From: Pseudomonadota bacterium
GTDB taxonomy: Bacteria > Myxococcota > Myxococcia > Myxococcales > Myxococcaceae
Assembly (NCBI GenBank): GCA_023424585.1
Contig: JAFADT010000923.1
Span: 1 to 13,808, forward strand
DNA length: 13,808 nucleotides
Direction: 5' to 3'
How positions within the stretch are numbered: the stretch's first letter is position 1; the number at the start of each line of letters is the position of its first letter. Positions 6,610 to 13,242 of the stretch are shown piece after piece. The notes below the pieces were generated by a model that searched no databases, was not told the origin of the DNA, and saw nothing but the letters and a program-made list of their open reading frames with translations. The position numbers were made by a program, and so were the translations under genes.

Positions 6610-8450
6610 GCGGTGCTCCGGGCCTCGGGCCGGTACTCGGGGAGGGTCAGCTCGAAGGTGGTGCCTTCAGGGCCGGAGGCCGCCACGCGCAGCGTGCCTC
6701 CGTGCAGCCGGGCGATCTTCCGGCACAGCGCGAGCCCCAGCCCGCTGCCGGGCACCTCGCGGCCGTCGCGGCCGGACAGCCGGTAGAACTCGCCGAAGAC
6801 GCGCTCCCACTCGGCCTCCGGGATGCCGGTGCCGTTGTCCGTGAAGCGCACGCGCCCTCCGGGCAGCGTCTGGACCTGGAGCCGCACGGGGCTGCGCGTG
6901 TTGTACGCACAGGCATTGCGCGCCAGGTTCGTCAGCAGGAGCCGCAACAGCTGGGCGTCCGCGTTCAGCTCGCGCGCGTCCACGTCCGCGGTCAGCTCCA
7001 CCGGCACCGGAGCGCTGGACTCCAGGTCCCGGCGCAGCTGGGAGACCAGCTCGTCCAGCCGCACCGGCGCGAGCCTCGGCACCCAGCGCCCCTTGTCGAT
7101 GCGGTTGAAGGACAGCAGGTTCTCCACCAGGAAGCCCAGCCCGTCCGCCTCGCGGATGATGCGCGCGGGGTAGTCCTTCGCGTCCGCGCCCTCCGCCACC
7201 CGCCACTCCAGCGTCTCCGCGAGCAGGCGGATGGAGGCCAGCGGCGTGCGCAGCTCGTGCGACACCGTGGCCACGAAGTCGCTCTTGAGCTCCAGGAAGC
7301 GGTACTTGCGCTGCTGCGCCACGAAGGCCAGCGCCGCGATGATCAGCGCCAGCGCCGCGCACAGCGCCAGCATCAGCGTCTTGAGCCGGTAGCGGCCCTC
7401 CAGCGCCTCCTCGCCCCGCGCCCAGGCGGACGCCTCCACCGCCACGGGCAGCGACGCCAGCGACATCACGGGCGCATCCCCCGGCAGGGTCACGCGCCCG
7501 TCCGCCTCCAGCAGGCCGCGCTCGCGCATCTCGCGGGTGAGCCCCGCCAGCAGGCCGGGCAGGTCCAGCGCCAGCCCGCGCACGTCCGCGCCCTGGAGCG
7601 GCTCCAGGTACCAGCCGGGCCGGACCAGCACCGGCTCCAGCACGGCCTCCGGGAGGGGCAGCGGCGACGCGGTCAGCTCGCGAGCACGGGCCTCGAAGTC
7701 CTCCACCGGCACGCCCACGCGCAGGGAGAGCGCCGCCACCCTTCCGCGCAGGAAGTCGAAGTCCTCCGGCGTGAAGCGCGAGCGCTTGAGCAGCAGCAAC
7801 CGCTGCAACCCCTCCAGCCGCCCTCCGCCCTGTCCATCCAGGAGCCCGTCGCGCACCAGGGCCCGCATCAGGTCCGGCATCACGTCGCCCCGCGCCGCCA
7901 CGTCCTCCAGCACCACCAGCAGCGAGGGCAGGTCCCGCGTGGACGCGAGCACGAAGCGGGCGCGGTGCTGGAGCAGCGCCATCAACGACAGCAGCGTGGC
8001 CTTCCGGTCCTTCGCCTTCAGCGCCTGCTCCACCAGCGCCATCCGCGCCAGCCGCTCCTTCCACGGGCCCTCGTCCTCGTCCGCGACCTCCGTGCCCGCC
8101 CGCAGCCGCGCGTAGCGGTCCTTCGCGGGCGAGTCCCCGGCCGTGTCGAACAGCGCCAGCCGGGGCAGTACCTGCTCCCCCTGCTCCCGCAGGTACAGCC
8201 CCGGCGTGGCCACCAGCGGATCCTCCTTCGCCGCCGCCAGCGTGCCGCGCGCGCCCTCCAGGCCTTCGCGCAGCGCCTGCCCCAGCGAGGCGCGCGCGTA
8301 CTGCTCCAGGGCCTCGCGCCGGGAGCGCAGCGAGGCCCGCGCATCCTCGCGCTCGGCGGCGAAGATGCGGTGGAGATACCCCAGGCCGACCCCGAGCCCG
8401 GCGAGGCCGAGCACGAGGGCGACGAGGGTGGGCAGCAGCCTGCGCGGCAT
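6606..8450 (-). CDS. Membrane sensor histidine kinase with a large extracytoplasmic region
   Basis: This 614-aa kinase has a first membrane segment at residues 5-25, an extracytoplasmic region of about 330 residues, and a second membrane segment at 357-378. The cytoplasmic part has the H-box VSHELRTPLASIR with phosphorylated His398, the N-box LLTNLARNACAYN (about 505-517), the G1 box FTDNGTGIP and the G2 box GSGLGLALCRK (568-578). The kinase core is complete. The sensor region is helical, rich in Leu/Arg/Ala, and matches no sensor fold I recognise. I chose ATG 8450, ten bases after the VWA gene stop, because it starts directly with the membrane segment; longer in-frame readings give Trp/Arg-rich shadow sequence. 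It phosphorylates the overlapping downstream regulator. Confidence 0.93.
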   Translation of the reverse strand: MPRRLLPTLVALVLGLAGLGVGLGYLHRIFAAEREDARASLRSRREALEQYARASLGQALREGLEGARGTLAAAKEDPLVATPGLYLREQGEQVLPRLALFDTAGDSPAKDRYARLRAGTEVADEDEGPWKERLARMALVEQALKAKDRKATLLSLMALLQHRARFVLASTRDLPSLLVVLEDVAARGDVMPDLMRALVRDGLLDGQGGGRLEGLQRLLLLKRSRFTPEDFDFLRGRVAALSLRVGVPVEDFEARARELTASPLPLPEAVLEPVLVRPGWYLEPLQGADVRGLALDLPGLLAGLTREMRERGLLEADGRVTLPGDAPVMSLASLPVAVEASAWARGEEALEGRYRLKTLMLALCAALALIIAALAFVAQQRKYRFLELKSDFVATVSHELRTPLASIRLLAETLEWRVAEGADAKDYPARIIREADGLGFLVENLLSFNRIDKGRWVPRLAPVRLDELVSQLRRDLESSAPVPVELTADVDARELNADAQLLRLLLTNLARNACAYNTRSPVRLQVQTLPGGRVRFTDNGTGIPEAEWERVFGEFYRLSGRDGREVPGSGLGLALCRKIARLHGGTLRVAASGPEGTTFELTLPEYRPEARSTA

Positions 8451-8460
8451 CCGGAGGTTC

Positions 8461-10593
8461 CTACTTGAGGGTGGGGACGCGGTCGGCGTCCATGGTGCGC
8501 ACCGGCGCGAAGGACTCGAAGCGGTCCTCGCGGCGGTCCAGCTTCTTCGCCAGCCGGATGAGCCCGCCCAGCTCCACCACGTCCGCACGGGCCTTCAGCG
8601 GCGTGCCCAGCTCCTCCCACAGCGACGCGAGCGCGTCGTAGGTGAGCGGGCGCGCCCAGTAGGAGCCGCGCAGCTTCTCCGCGAAGGCGGCGGCGACGTA
8701 GGACAGGCGGGTGGGGGACGCGGCCTGCTCATAGGCGGGACGCAGGAGCGTCACGGGCATCGCCTTCTCGATGAGGCGCGAGCTGCCGCCCTCCGGGGCC
8801 TTGTAGCGGATCCGCAGCGTGCCGAAGTTCGTCTGGGACGGGTCGCGCAGCTTCACCTCGTAGAGGGCGGTGACGGCGTGGCCCGCGCCCACTTCACCCG
8901 CGTCCACGCGGTCGTCGTTGAACTGCTGCCGCGTGAGCAGCCGGTTCTCGTAGCCGATGAGGCGGTAGCGGGACACCGTCTTGCGGTCGAACTCCACCTG
9001 GAGCTTCACGTCCTTGGCCACCACCTGGAGCGTGCCGGTGAGGTTCTGCACGAAGATGCGGCGGGCCTCCTCCAGCTTGTCCACGTAGGCGTAGTTGCCT
9101 TCGCCCACCTGGGCCAGCCGCTCCATCAGCGCGTCGTTGTAGTTGCCCATGCCGAAGCCCACGGTGGACAGGGTGATGCCCGCCGCCGCCTGCTCCTTCA
9201 CGCGCTCCCAGATGCCGTCCGCCTGGGTGATGCCGTTGTTCGCCACGCCGTCCGAGCAGAGGATGACGCGGTTGATGCCGCCCTCGAGCATGTGGCTCGC
9301 GGCCAGCGAGTAGCCCAGCTCCATGCCCGCCTGCGCGTTGGTGGACCCCTCGGACTGGACGCTGTCGATGGCGCTCAGGATGGTGGCCCTCTGCGTGGCG
9401 TTGGTGGGGGCGAGCACCTGATGGGCGGTGGTGCCGTAGACGACGATGGACACCCAGTCCCGCTCATCCAGCGCGTCCACCAGCAGGCGCAGCGAGCGCT
9501 TCACCAGGCCCAGCCGGTTCTCCATGGCCATGGAGCCGGACACGTCGATGACGAAGACCAGGTGCCCTGGCTTTCGCGCCGCGCGGCTCACGTCGCGCGC
9601 CTTCACGCCGATGTGCACCACCTGGTAGCCCTTGCGGGCGGGGGAGGGGAAGCCCTCCACGTTCACGCTGAAGGGCGCGTCCGGGGCGTTGGCGTAGCCA
9701 TAGTCGAAGGTGTTGACGAACTCCTCCACACGCACGGCCTGCTCGTCCGGAAGCGCGCCGCGCTCCAGGTAGGCGCGCGCCAGCGTGTACGACGCCGTGT
9801 CGGTGTCCACGGAGAAGGTGGAGAAGCGCTCCTCCTCGGTGTCCACCGTGGGGTTCACGCCGTAGCCCTTGAAGTACATGTCGAAGAAGCGCTGGTTCTT
9901 CGGGGCCACGGTCCGCTCCGGCGCGGGCTGGGGCGTGGGGACCGCCGAGGCCTGAGGCGCGCGGTACACCGGCTGCGGCGTGCCGTCCGCGACGAAGATG
10001 TGCATGTACGGCAGGGCCCAGGACGGGGCGCGCGCGCGGTCGTTGGTGCTGTTCGGGTCTCCGTCGCCGGACGGCGCCAGCTCCGCCAGGGACTCGAACT
10101 CGCGCTTCCCGCCGTTCTTGATCACCGGGCGCATCTCCGCGAGGCGCTTGACGAACTCCTGGTCGATGTTGACGCCCTGGCTCGTCGAGCCGACGTCGGT
10201 CGTTGGCGGGGCGCCAACGATGGTCGTCGCCGAGAGGCTCCCAGGGAGCAGCTCCACGTTCACGCGGATGGTGCGGTTGGGCAGCAACTGGAGGTCGGGG
10301 CGGGCGTAGACATGGAACGCCTCCAGTTCGAACCGCAGGGTGTACGTGCCCGCCGGAAGCTGGGGGATGCGGTAGTCTCCATTCGCGTCCGTGACGACCG
10401 TCTGTTCGCCCACCAGGCTCGGTGAGGTCGCGGTGACGACCACGTCCGGCAGGGGCTTCTTGGTTTCAATGTCAGTCACCGTGCCGACGATGACGCTCGT
10501 GGCGGCGGCGCCCGCGTCTGGCTGGGCCAGCACGGGCCCGGCGGGCATCATCAAGAGCAGCGGCAGGGTGCTTCTCAGGAGGGATTTCAGCAT
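8461..10593 (-). CDS. YfbK-like von Willebrand A protein with an N-terminal carboxypeptidase-regulatory / TonB-receptor-like region
   Basis: This exported 710-aa protein has a Sec signal (1-23, LPLLLMMPAGPVLAQ). A carboxypeptidase-regulatory-like beta domain follows at 33-115 (DANGDYRIPQLPAGTYTLRF). Residues 125-178 resemble the start of a TonB-receptor plug (GVNIDQEFVKRL, REFESLAELAP). After a Pro-rich linker come the YfbK-type N-terminal domain (234-300, FSVDTDTASYTLARAYL, VRVEEFVNTFDY) and a VWA domain with an intact metal site: Asp350-x-Ser352-x-Ser354, Thr418 and Asp448. A YfbK-type C-terminal domain completes it. VWA domains mediate metal-dependent protein binding. ATG 10593 is chosen for the signal peptide and an upstream AGGTGG. 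The gene leads an operon with the kinase, regulator and DJ-1 genes, so an envelope-associated sensing or stress role is inferred. The ligand is unknown. Confidence 0.88.
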   Translation of the reverse strand: MLKSLLRSTLPLLLMMPAGPVLAQPDAGAAATSVIVGTVTDIETKKPLPDVVVTATSPSLVGEQTVVTDANGDYRIPQLPAGTYTLRFELEAFHVYARPDLQLLPNRTIRVNVELLPGSLSATTIVGAPPTTDVGSTSQGVNIDQEFVKRLAEMRPVIKNGGKREFESLAELAPSGDGDPNSTNDRARAPSWALPYMHIFVADGTPQPVYRAPQASAVPTPQPAPERTVAPKNQRFFDMYFKGYGVNPTVDTEEERFSTFSVDTDTASYTLARAYLERGALPDEQAVRVEEFVNTFDYGYANAPDAPFSVNVEGFPSPARKGYQVVHIGVKARDVSRAARKPGHLVFVIDVSGSMAMENRLGLVKRSLRLLVDALDERDWVSIVVYGTTAHQVLAPTNATQRATILSAIDSVQSEGSTNAQAGMELGYSLAASHMLEGGINRVILCSDGVANNGITQADGIWERVKEQAAAGITLSTVGFGMGNYNDALMERLAQVGEGNYAYVDKLEEARRIFVQNLTGTLQVVAKDVKLQVEFDRKTVSRYRLIGYENRLLTRQQFNDDRVDAGEVGAGHAVTALYEVKLRDPSQTNFGTLRIRYKAPEGGSSRLIEKAMPVTLLRPAYEQAASPTRLSYVAAAFAEKLRGSYWARPLTYDALASLWEELGTPLKARADVVELGGLIRLAKKLDRREDRFESFAPVRTMDADRVPTLK

Positions 10594-10888
10594 GGACCAC
10601 CTCTCGCGCATCAGGGTGGAGCCATCATCCAGATGCGCCCCGTATCGAACCGCACGGAGGGCTCGTCTCCTCATCATCGTTTCATCATGGCGGGAAATCG
10701 CGCCGGGGGCGGGGTGTCTGCTTGGAGCGGCCGTCCAGGACCAGCGCAGCTGGCGCAGCGCCGCTGCTGGCCCACGGGGCGTGGCCCCGTGCATGGGCTC
10801 GTACGACCATCCGCTCTCGGATTTCCTCGCCTCGGGCTTCCTCTTCTAGTCCCGCCTTGGCCCTGGGTGGTATGCCCTGGGGCATCCC
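10594..10888. other. Divergent intergenic region between the VWA operon and the pterin genes
   Basis: This 295-base gap must hold the promoters of both divergent transcripts. I see no clear sigma-70 promoter pair. It contains a perfect 8-bp hairpin, CACGGGGC-GTG-GCCCCGTG, at 10773-10791, a possible 18-codon ORF just after it, and a 6-bp inverted repeat ATGCCC-TG-GGGCAT at 10872-10885. The last element lies directly before the PTPS-like ATG and could be an operator or could mask the start in the mRNA. Confidence 0.5.
10793..10849 (+). CDS. Possible 18-aa leader peptide or small protein
   Basis: ATG 10793 to TAG 10847-10849 would encode MGSYDHPLSDFLASGFLF. Of 18 sense codons, 16 end in G or C, against 10 and 7 in the other two frames of the same bases, which resembles coding bias. 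The same frame is open for a long way upstream, so this could be the tail of something longer or of a decayed gene. There is no Shine-Dalgarno sequence, and a perfect hairpin ends two bases before the ATG. It is reported as a candidate only. Confidence 0.2.
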   Translation: MGSYDHPLSDFLASGFLF

Positions 10889-11389
10889 ATGGCGCCGCGC
10901 ACCACGACCCTCGAGCTGCACAAGGAAGAGATGAAGTTCTCCGCGGGGCACTTCACCATCTTCTCCGCCACGCACCGCGAGAACCTGCATGGGCACAACT
11001 TCTCCGTCTACGTCGCGCTGACGGGGGAGGTGGCCGACGACGGCCTGCTCTCGGACTACGGTCCGCTCAAGCAGGCCATCATCGCCCGCTGCAAGGCCTG
11101 GAACGAGACCTTCTTCCTGCCGGACCGCTCCCCGCACCTGCGGCTGGAGCGGGACGCGCAGGGCAACCACGTGGCGCACTTCAACGGCGAGGAGCTGCGC
11201 TTCCTCGCGCGCGACGTGACGGTGCTCCCCGTGGCCAACGTGTCGCTGGAGGAGCTGGCGCGCGTCTTCGGCGAGGGGCTGGTGGGCGACGGCAGCGGGA
11301 TGGCGCGCGACCACATCACGCAGCTGGTGGTGAAGTGCGCTTCGGGCCCCGGCCAGTGGGCCTCCTGGGAGTGGAGGCGGGATGTCTGA
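10889..11389 (+). CDS. 6-pyruvoyl-tetrahydropterin-synthase-like protein, altered active site
   Basis: This 166-aa protein of the PTPS/QueD (T-fold) superfamily should bind a pterin or a related base. MKFSAGHFTIFS and ENLHGHNFSV supply the zinc ligands His21, His34 and His36. The nucleophilic Cys of QueD and PTPS is absent between the first His and HGH; Glu31 sits three residues before HGH, the ExxHGH pattern known from PTPS-III enzymes. The usual LDH motif is replaced by WNETFFLP (71-78), and the substrate-anchoring Glu near the C-terminus seems missing (VVKCASGPGQWASW). The reaction is therefore uncertain. ATG 10889 keeps the first beta-strand (TTTLELHKE); an alternative ATG 10931 has a better ribosome site. 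The SDR gene starts within its last codons, so the two should act together. Confidence 0.85.
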   Translation: MAPRTTTLELHKEEMKFSAGHFTIFSATHRENLHGHNFSVYVALTGEVADDGLLSDYGPLKQAIIARCKAWNETFFLPDRSPHLRLERDAQGNHVAHFNGEELRFLARDVTVLPVANVSLEELARVFGEGLVGDGSGMARDHITQLVVKCASGPGQWASWEWRRDV

Positions 11390-12083
11390 TCAGGTCCTCA
11401 TCACCGGCGCCAGCCGGGGCATCGGCCGGGCGGCGGCGGCGCGCTTCCGCGAGGAGGGCTGGCGCGTCATCAACGTGTCGCGCGGCCCGTGCGGCGTGCC
11501 GGGCGTCGTCAACGTGCCGGTGGACCTGGCCGTGCCGGGCTGGGAGCCCGCGGTGGAGCAGGCGCTGCGCGACGGCGCCGGCCATGGGCGCCTGTGCGTG
11601 GTGCACAACGCCGCCCTCTATGAGCACGACGACGCGCTGACCATGGACGCGGACCACCTGCGCCGCGTGCTGGAGGTCAACGTGGTGGCCCCGCTGGTGC
11701 TCAACCGCCTGGCGCGGCCGCTGCTCAGCCCTGGCTCGTCCCTGCTCTACGTGGCGTCCACGCTGGGGGAGAAGGCCGTGAAGGGCGTGGCGTCCTACGT
11801 GACGACCAAGCACGCGCTCATCGGGATGATGCGGGCCACCTGCCAGGACCTGGTGGGGACGCGGATCCACACCGCCGCCGTCTGCCCTGGCTTCACGGAC
11901 ACGGAGATGCTCCGCGAGCACATGGGCGCGGACCCCGCCGTCCGGGCGGGCGTGGCGGCGATGTCGACGTTCGGGCGGCTCATCGCGCCCGAGGAGATCG
12001 CCAACGTGCTCTACCTCTGCGCCACCACCCCGGTCCTGAATGGCGCGGTCATCCACGCCAACCTGGGCCAGGTGGAGCGCTGA
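11382..12083 (+). CDS. Short-chain dehydrogenase/reductase, candidate pterin reductase
   Basis: This 233-aa classical SDR has the cofactor motif TGASRGIG (8-15), Arg34 after the second strand (suggesting NADPH preference), NAA at 76-78, Asn100, catalytic Ser126, and Tyr139-TT-Lys143 (YVTTK), followed by PGFTDTEM. All catalytic residues are present. The start overlaps the end of the PTPS-like gene by eight bases, implying coupled translation. In other organisms PTPS-family enzymes work with SDR reductases such as sepiapterin reductase or FolM/PTR1-type dihydropterin reductases, so a tetrahydropterin-forming reductase is the leading inference. Family membership is secure, the substrate is not. 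Its stop lies one base from the convergent queD stop. Confidence 0.88.
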   Translation: MSDQVLITGASRGIGRAAAARFREEGWRVINVSRGPCGVPGVVNVPVDLAVPGWEPAVEQALRDGAGHGRLCVVHNAALYEHDDALTMDADHLRRVLEVNVVAPLVLNRLARPLLSPGSSLLYVASTLGEKAVKGVASYVTTKHALIGMMRATCQDLVGTRIHTAAVCPGFTDTEMLREHMGADPAVRAGVAAMSTFGRLIAPEEIANVLYLCATTPVLNGAVIHANLGQVER

Positions 12084-12084
12084 T

Positions 12085-12483
12085 TCAGCCCTCCGCGGCG
12101 TAGACGGTGCACGAGGACGTGCAGGTCTCCGCCACGCGGATGCGCGCGACGGTGGCGCCGGGCACGTTCACGCGCTCGAAGAGCCACGCGGCCAGCAGCT
12201 CGCTCGTGGGGTTCTCCAGGCCCGGGACGTCGTTGAGCAGCCGGTGGTCCAGCTGGGCGTGCAGCGGCTGCCACGCGGCGTTCAGCTCCGCGAAGTCCAC
12301 GATCCACCCGAACTGCGGGTGCACGGGGCCGCGGAGGGTGATCTCGATGCGGTAGCTGTGGCCGTGCACCCGCGAGCACTTGTGCCCTTCCGGAACGTGG
12401 GGCAGGCGGTGCGCGGCCTCGAAGGTGAACTCCTTCGAGATTTCGGTGACGAGGGTGGGCTTCTTCACGGTGACGGCCTCCAT
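12085..12483 (-). CDS. queD: 6-carboxy-5,6,7,8-tetrahydropterin synthase (queuosine pathway)
   Basis: This 132-aa protein is close to E. coli QueD in length and motif order: KEFTFEAAHRLPHVPEGHKC, HGHSYRIEITLRG, GWIVDFAELN, LDHRLLNDVPGLENPTSE and VAETCTSSC. The zinc ligands are His25, His40 and His42, the nucleophile is Cys36, the relay His is in LDH (80), and the substrate Glu is in VAET (119). It converts dihydroneopterin triphosphate to 6-carboxytetrahydropterin, the second step towards queuosine and 7-deazaguanines. No queC, queE or queF is in the window. ATG 12483 gives the expected length; only a weak AAGG lies upstream. It converges on the SDR gene with one base between stops. The complete active site contrasts with the altered paralogue at 10889-11389. 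Confidence 0.93.
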   Translation of the reverse strand: MEAVTVKKPTLVTEISKEFTFEAAHRLPHVPEGHKCSRVHGHSYRIEITLRGPVHPQFGWIVDFAELNAAWQPLHAQLDHRLLNDVPGLENPTSELLAAWLFERVNVPGATVARIRVAETCTSSCTVYAAEG

Positions 12484-12506
12484 GCGGCGGCCTTGTATCC
12501 GCGTTC

Positions 12507-12538
12507 CCCCCCTGCGTCCACGGGTCGTCTCAGGGGGG
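12507..12538 (-). terminator. Hairpin between the SRPBCC gene and queD
   Basis: CCCCCCTG (12507-12514) and CAGGGGGG (12531-12538) pair over 8 bp with a 16-base loop, in the 62-base gap between the SRPBCC stop and the queD start on the minus strand. This could terminate the SRPBCC transcript. There is no U-tract, and the hairpin lies within the likely queD leader, so attenuation is another possibility. No preQ1 riboswitch pattern was recognised. Confidence 0.4.
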
Positions 12539-12545
12539 CGGCCAG

Positions 12546-12950
12546 TCAGACGCCGAGTGCGGCTCCCAGCCGTGCGAGCACTCCCGGCCAGCCCGGCTTC
12601 ATCCCCTCGAAGGCGCGGCGGCCCAGGGGCGAGTCCAGGTTGAAGCCTTCGTGGATGAGCGTGAGCCGCGTCCCCGTCCCCTCCGGCTGGAGGCGCCAGG
12701 CGAGGGTCGTGTCGAGCACGCCCGTGGCGAAGCGGTACTGGAGCAGCCGCTCCGGCTCCACCGCCAGCACCTCGCATGGCTGCTGGCCCCAGGGGCCCAT
12801 GTCGAGCGTGAAGCGGTGGCCCACGACAGGCCGCACGTCGCCCGCGGCCCACCACTTCGCGTGGAGCGCCGGGTCCGTCAATGCCTTCCACACGGCGGAG
12901 GGCGGATGGGCATACACGTGGTCCAGCTGGATGACGGCGGGGGGATTCAT
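12546..12950 (-). CDS. SRPBCC (AHSA1-like) family protein
   Basis: This 134-aa protein of the START/Bet v1 helix-grip fold begins with the AHSA1 signature IQLDHVYAHPPSAVWKALTD and ALHAKWW, followed by GHRFTLDMGPWGQQPCEVL, LLQYRFATG and TRLTLIHEGF. These proteins have a hydrophobic pocket that binds small ligands; the ligand here is unknown. The ATG overlaps the stop of an ArsR-type gene (ATGA, 12947-12950). ArsR-SRPBCC pairs of this kind are a common bacterial arrangement. Here the regulator is truncated, so the gene may have lost its original promoter and control. Confidence 0.85.
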   Translation of the reverse strand: MNPPAVIQLDHVYAHPPSAVWKALTDPALHAKWWAAGDVRPVVGHRFTLDMGPWGQQPCEVLAVEPERLLQYRFATGVLDTTLAWRLQPEGTGTRLTLIHEGFNLDSPLGRRAFEGMKPGWPGVLARLGAALGV

Positions 12951-13159
12951 TTGCGTGACTCCTCGTCGAGCACGTCCTCGAGCGCGGCGAGCCGCTGCTT
13001 CCAGTAGTGCGTGAAGGCCTTGAGCCAGTCCTCCACCTCCGCCAACGGGCGCGGATCCAGGTGGTAGTAGCGCTCGCGGCCCCGTGGCTCCTCGCGGACG
13101 AGCCGTGCCTTGCGCAGGACCTGGAGATGTTCCGAGACGGCGGGGCGACCCAGCCATGC
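12947..13159 (-). pseudogene. 5'-truncated ArsR-family regulator remnant
   Basis: The reading frame ending at TGA 12947-12949 encodes the C-terminal 70 residues of an ArsR-type winged helix. It has the recognition helix GRPAVSEHLQVLRKARLV, the wing RGRERYYHLDP, and a C-terminal Trp-containing helix (VEDWLKAFTHYWKQRL), as in regulators paired with SRPBCC proteins. The expected N-terminal half, with the usual ALADPTRR-type motif, is absent. Beyond about 13159 the frame continues as unrelated Arg/Ser/Pro sequence, and neither other minus frame supplies the missing part. No start codon with a ribosome site is visible. I read it as a gene cut by a deletion; a novel short regulator is less likely. 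Confidence 0.7.
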
Positions 13160-13215
13160 CTCTGGACCGCGGGAAGTTCGACGCCGTGGCGGAGGACTTC
13201 CAGATACTGACGTGA
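13156..13215 (+). pseudogene. Probable 3' stub of an unidentified gene at a deletion junction
   Basis: The plus frame reads MPLDRGKFDAVAEDFQILT to TGA 13213-13215, with nearly all codons ending in G or C. It looks like the C-terminus of a normal protein and starts exactly where ArsR similarity on the other strand ends. The ATG is probably an internal codon, because no ribosome site precedes it. I do not recognise the parent protein. Confidence 0.35.
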
Positions 13216-13242
13216 GGACATCCGTCCTACGATGCCGTCGGC

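Noticed and set aside
6702..8468. A 588-codon plus-strand open frame opposite the histidine kinase
   Set aside because: The product is mostly Gln, Arg, His and Leu without domains; the kinase on the other strand has every conserved box.
8143..10425. A 760-codon open frame on the plus strand opposite the VWA and kinase genes
   Set aside because: It has a His/Arg/Val-rich, low-complexity composition and no domain, and it is exactly antisense to genes with clear motifs. Long antisense frames are expected at this GC content.
12484..12545. Possible preQ1 riboswitch before queD
   Set aside because: The leader is only 62 bases to the previous gene and shows a plain G/C hairpin, not the small pseudoknot with an A-rich tail.
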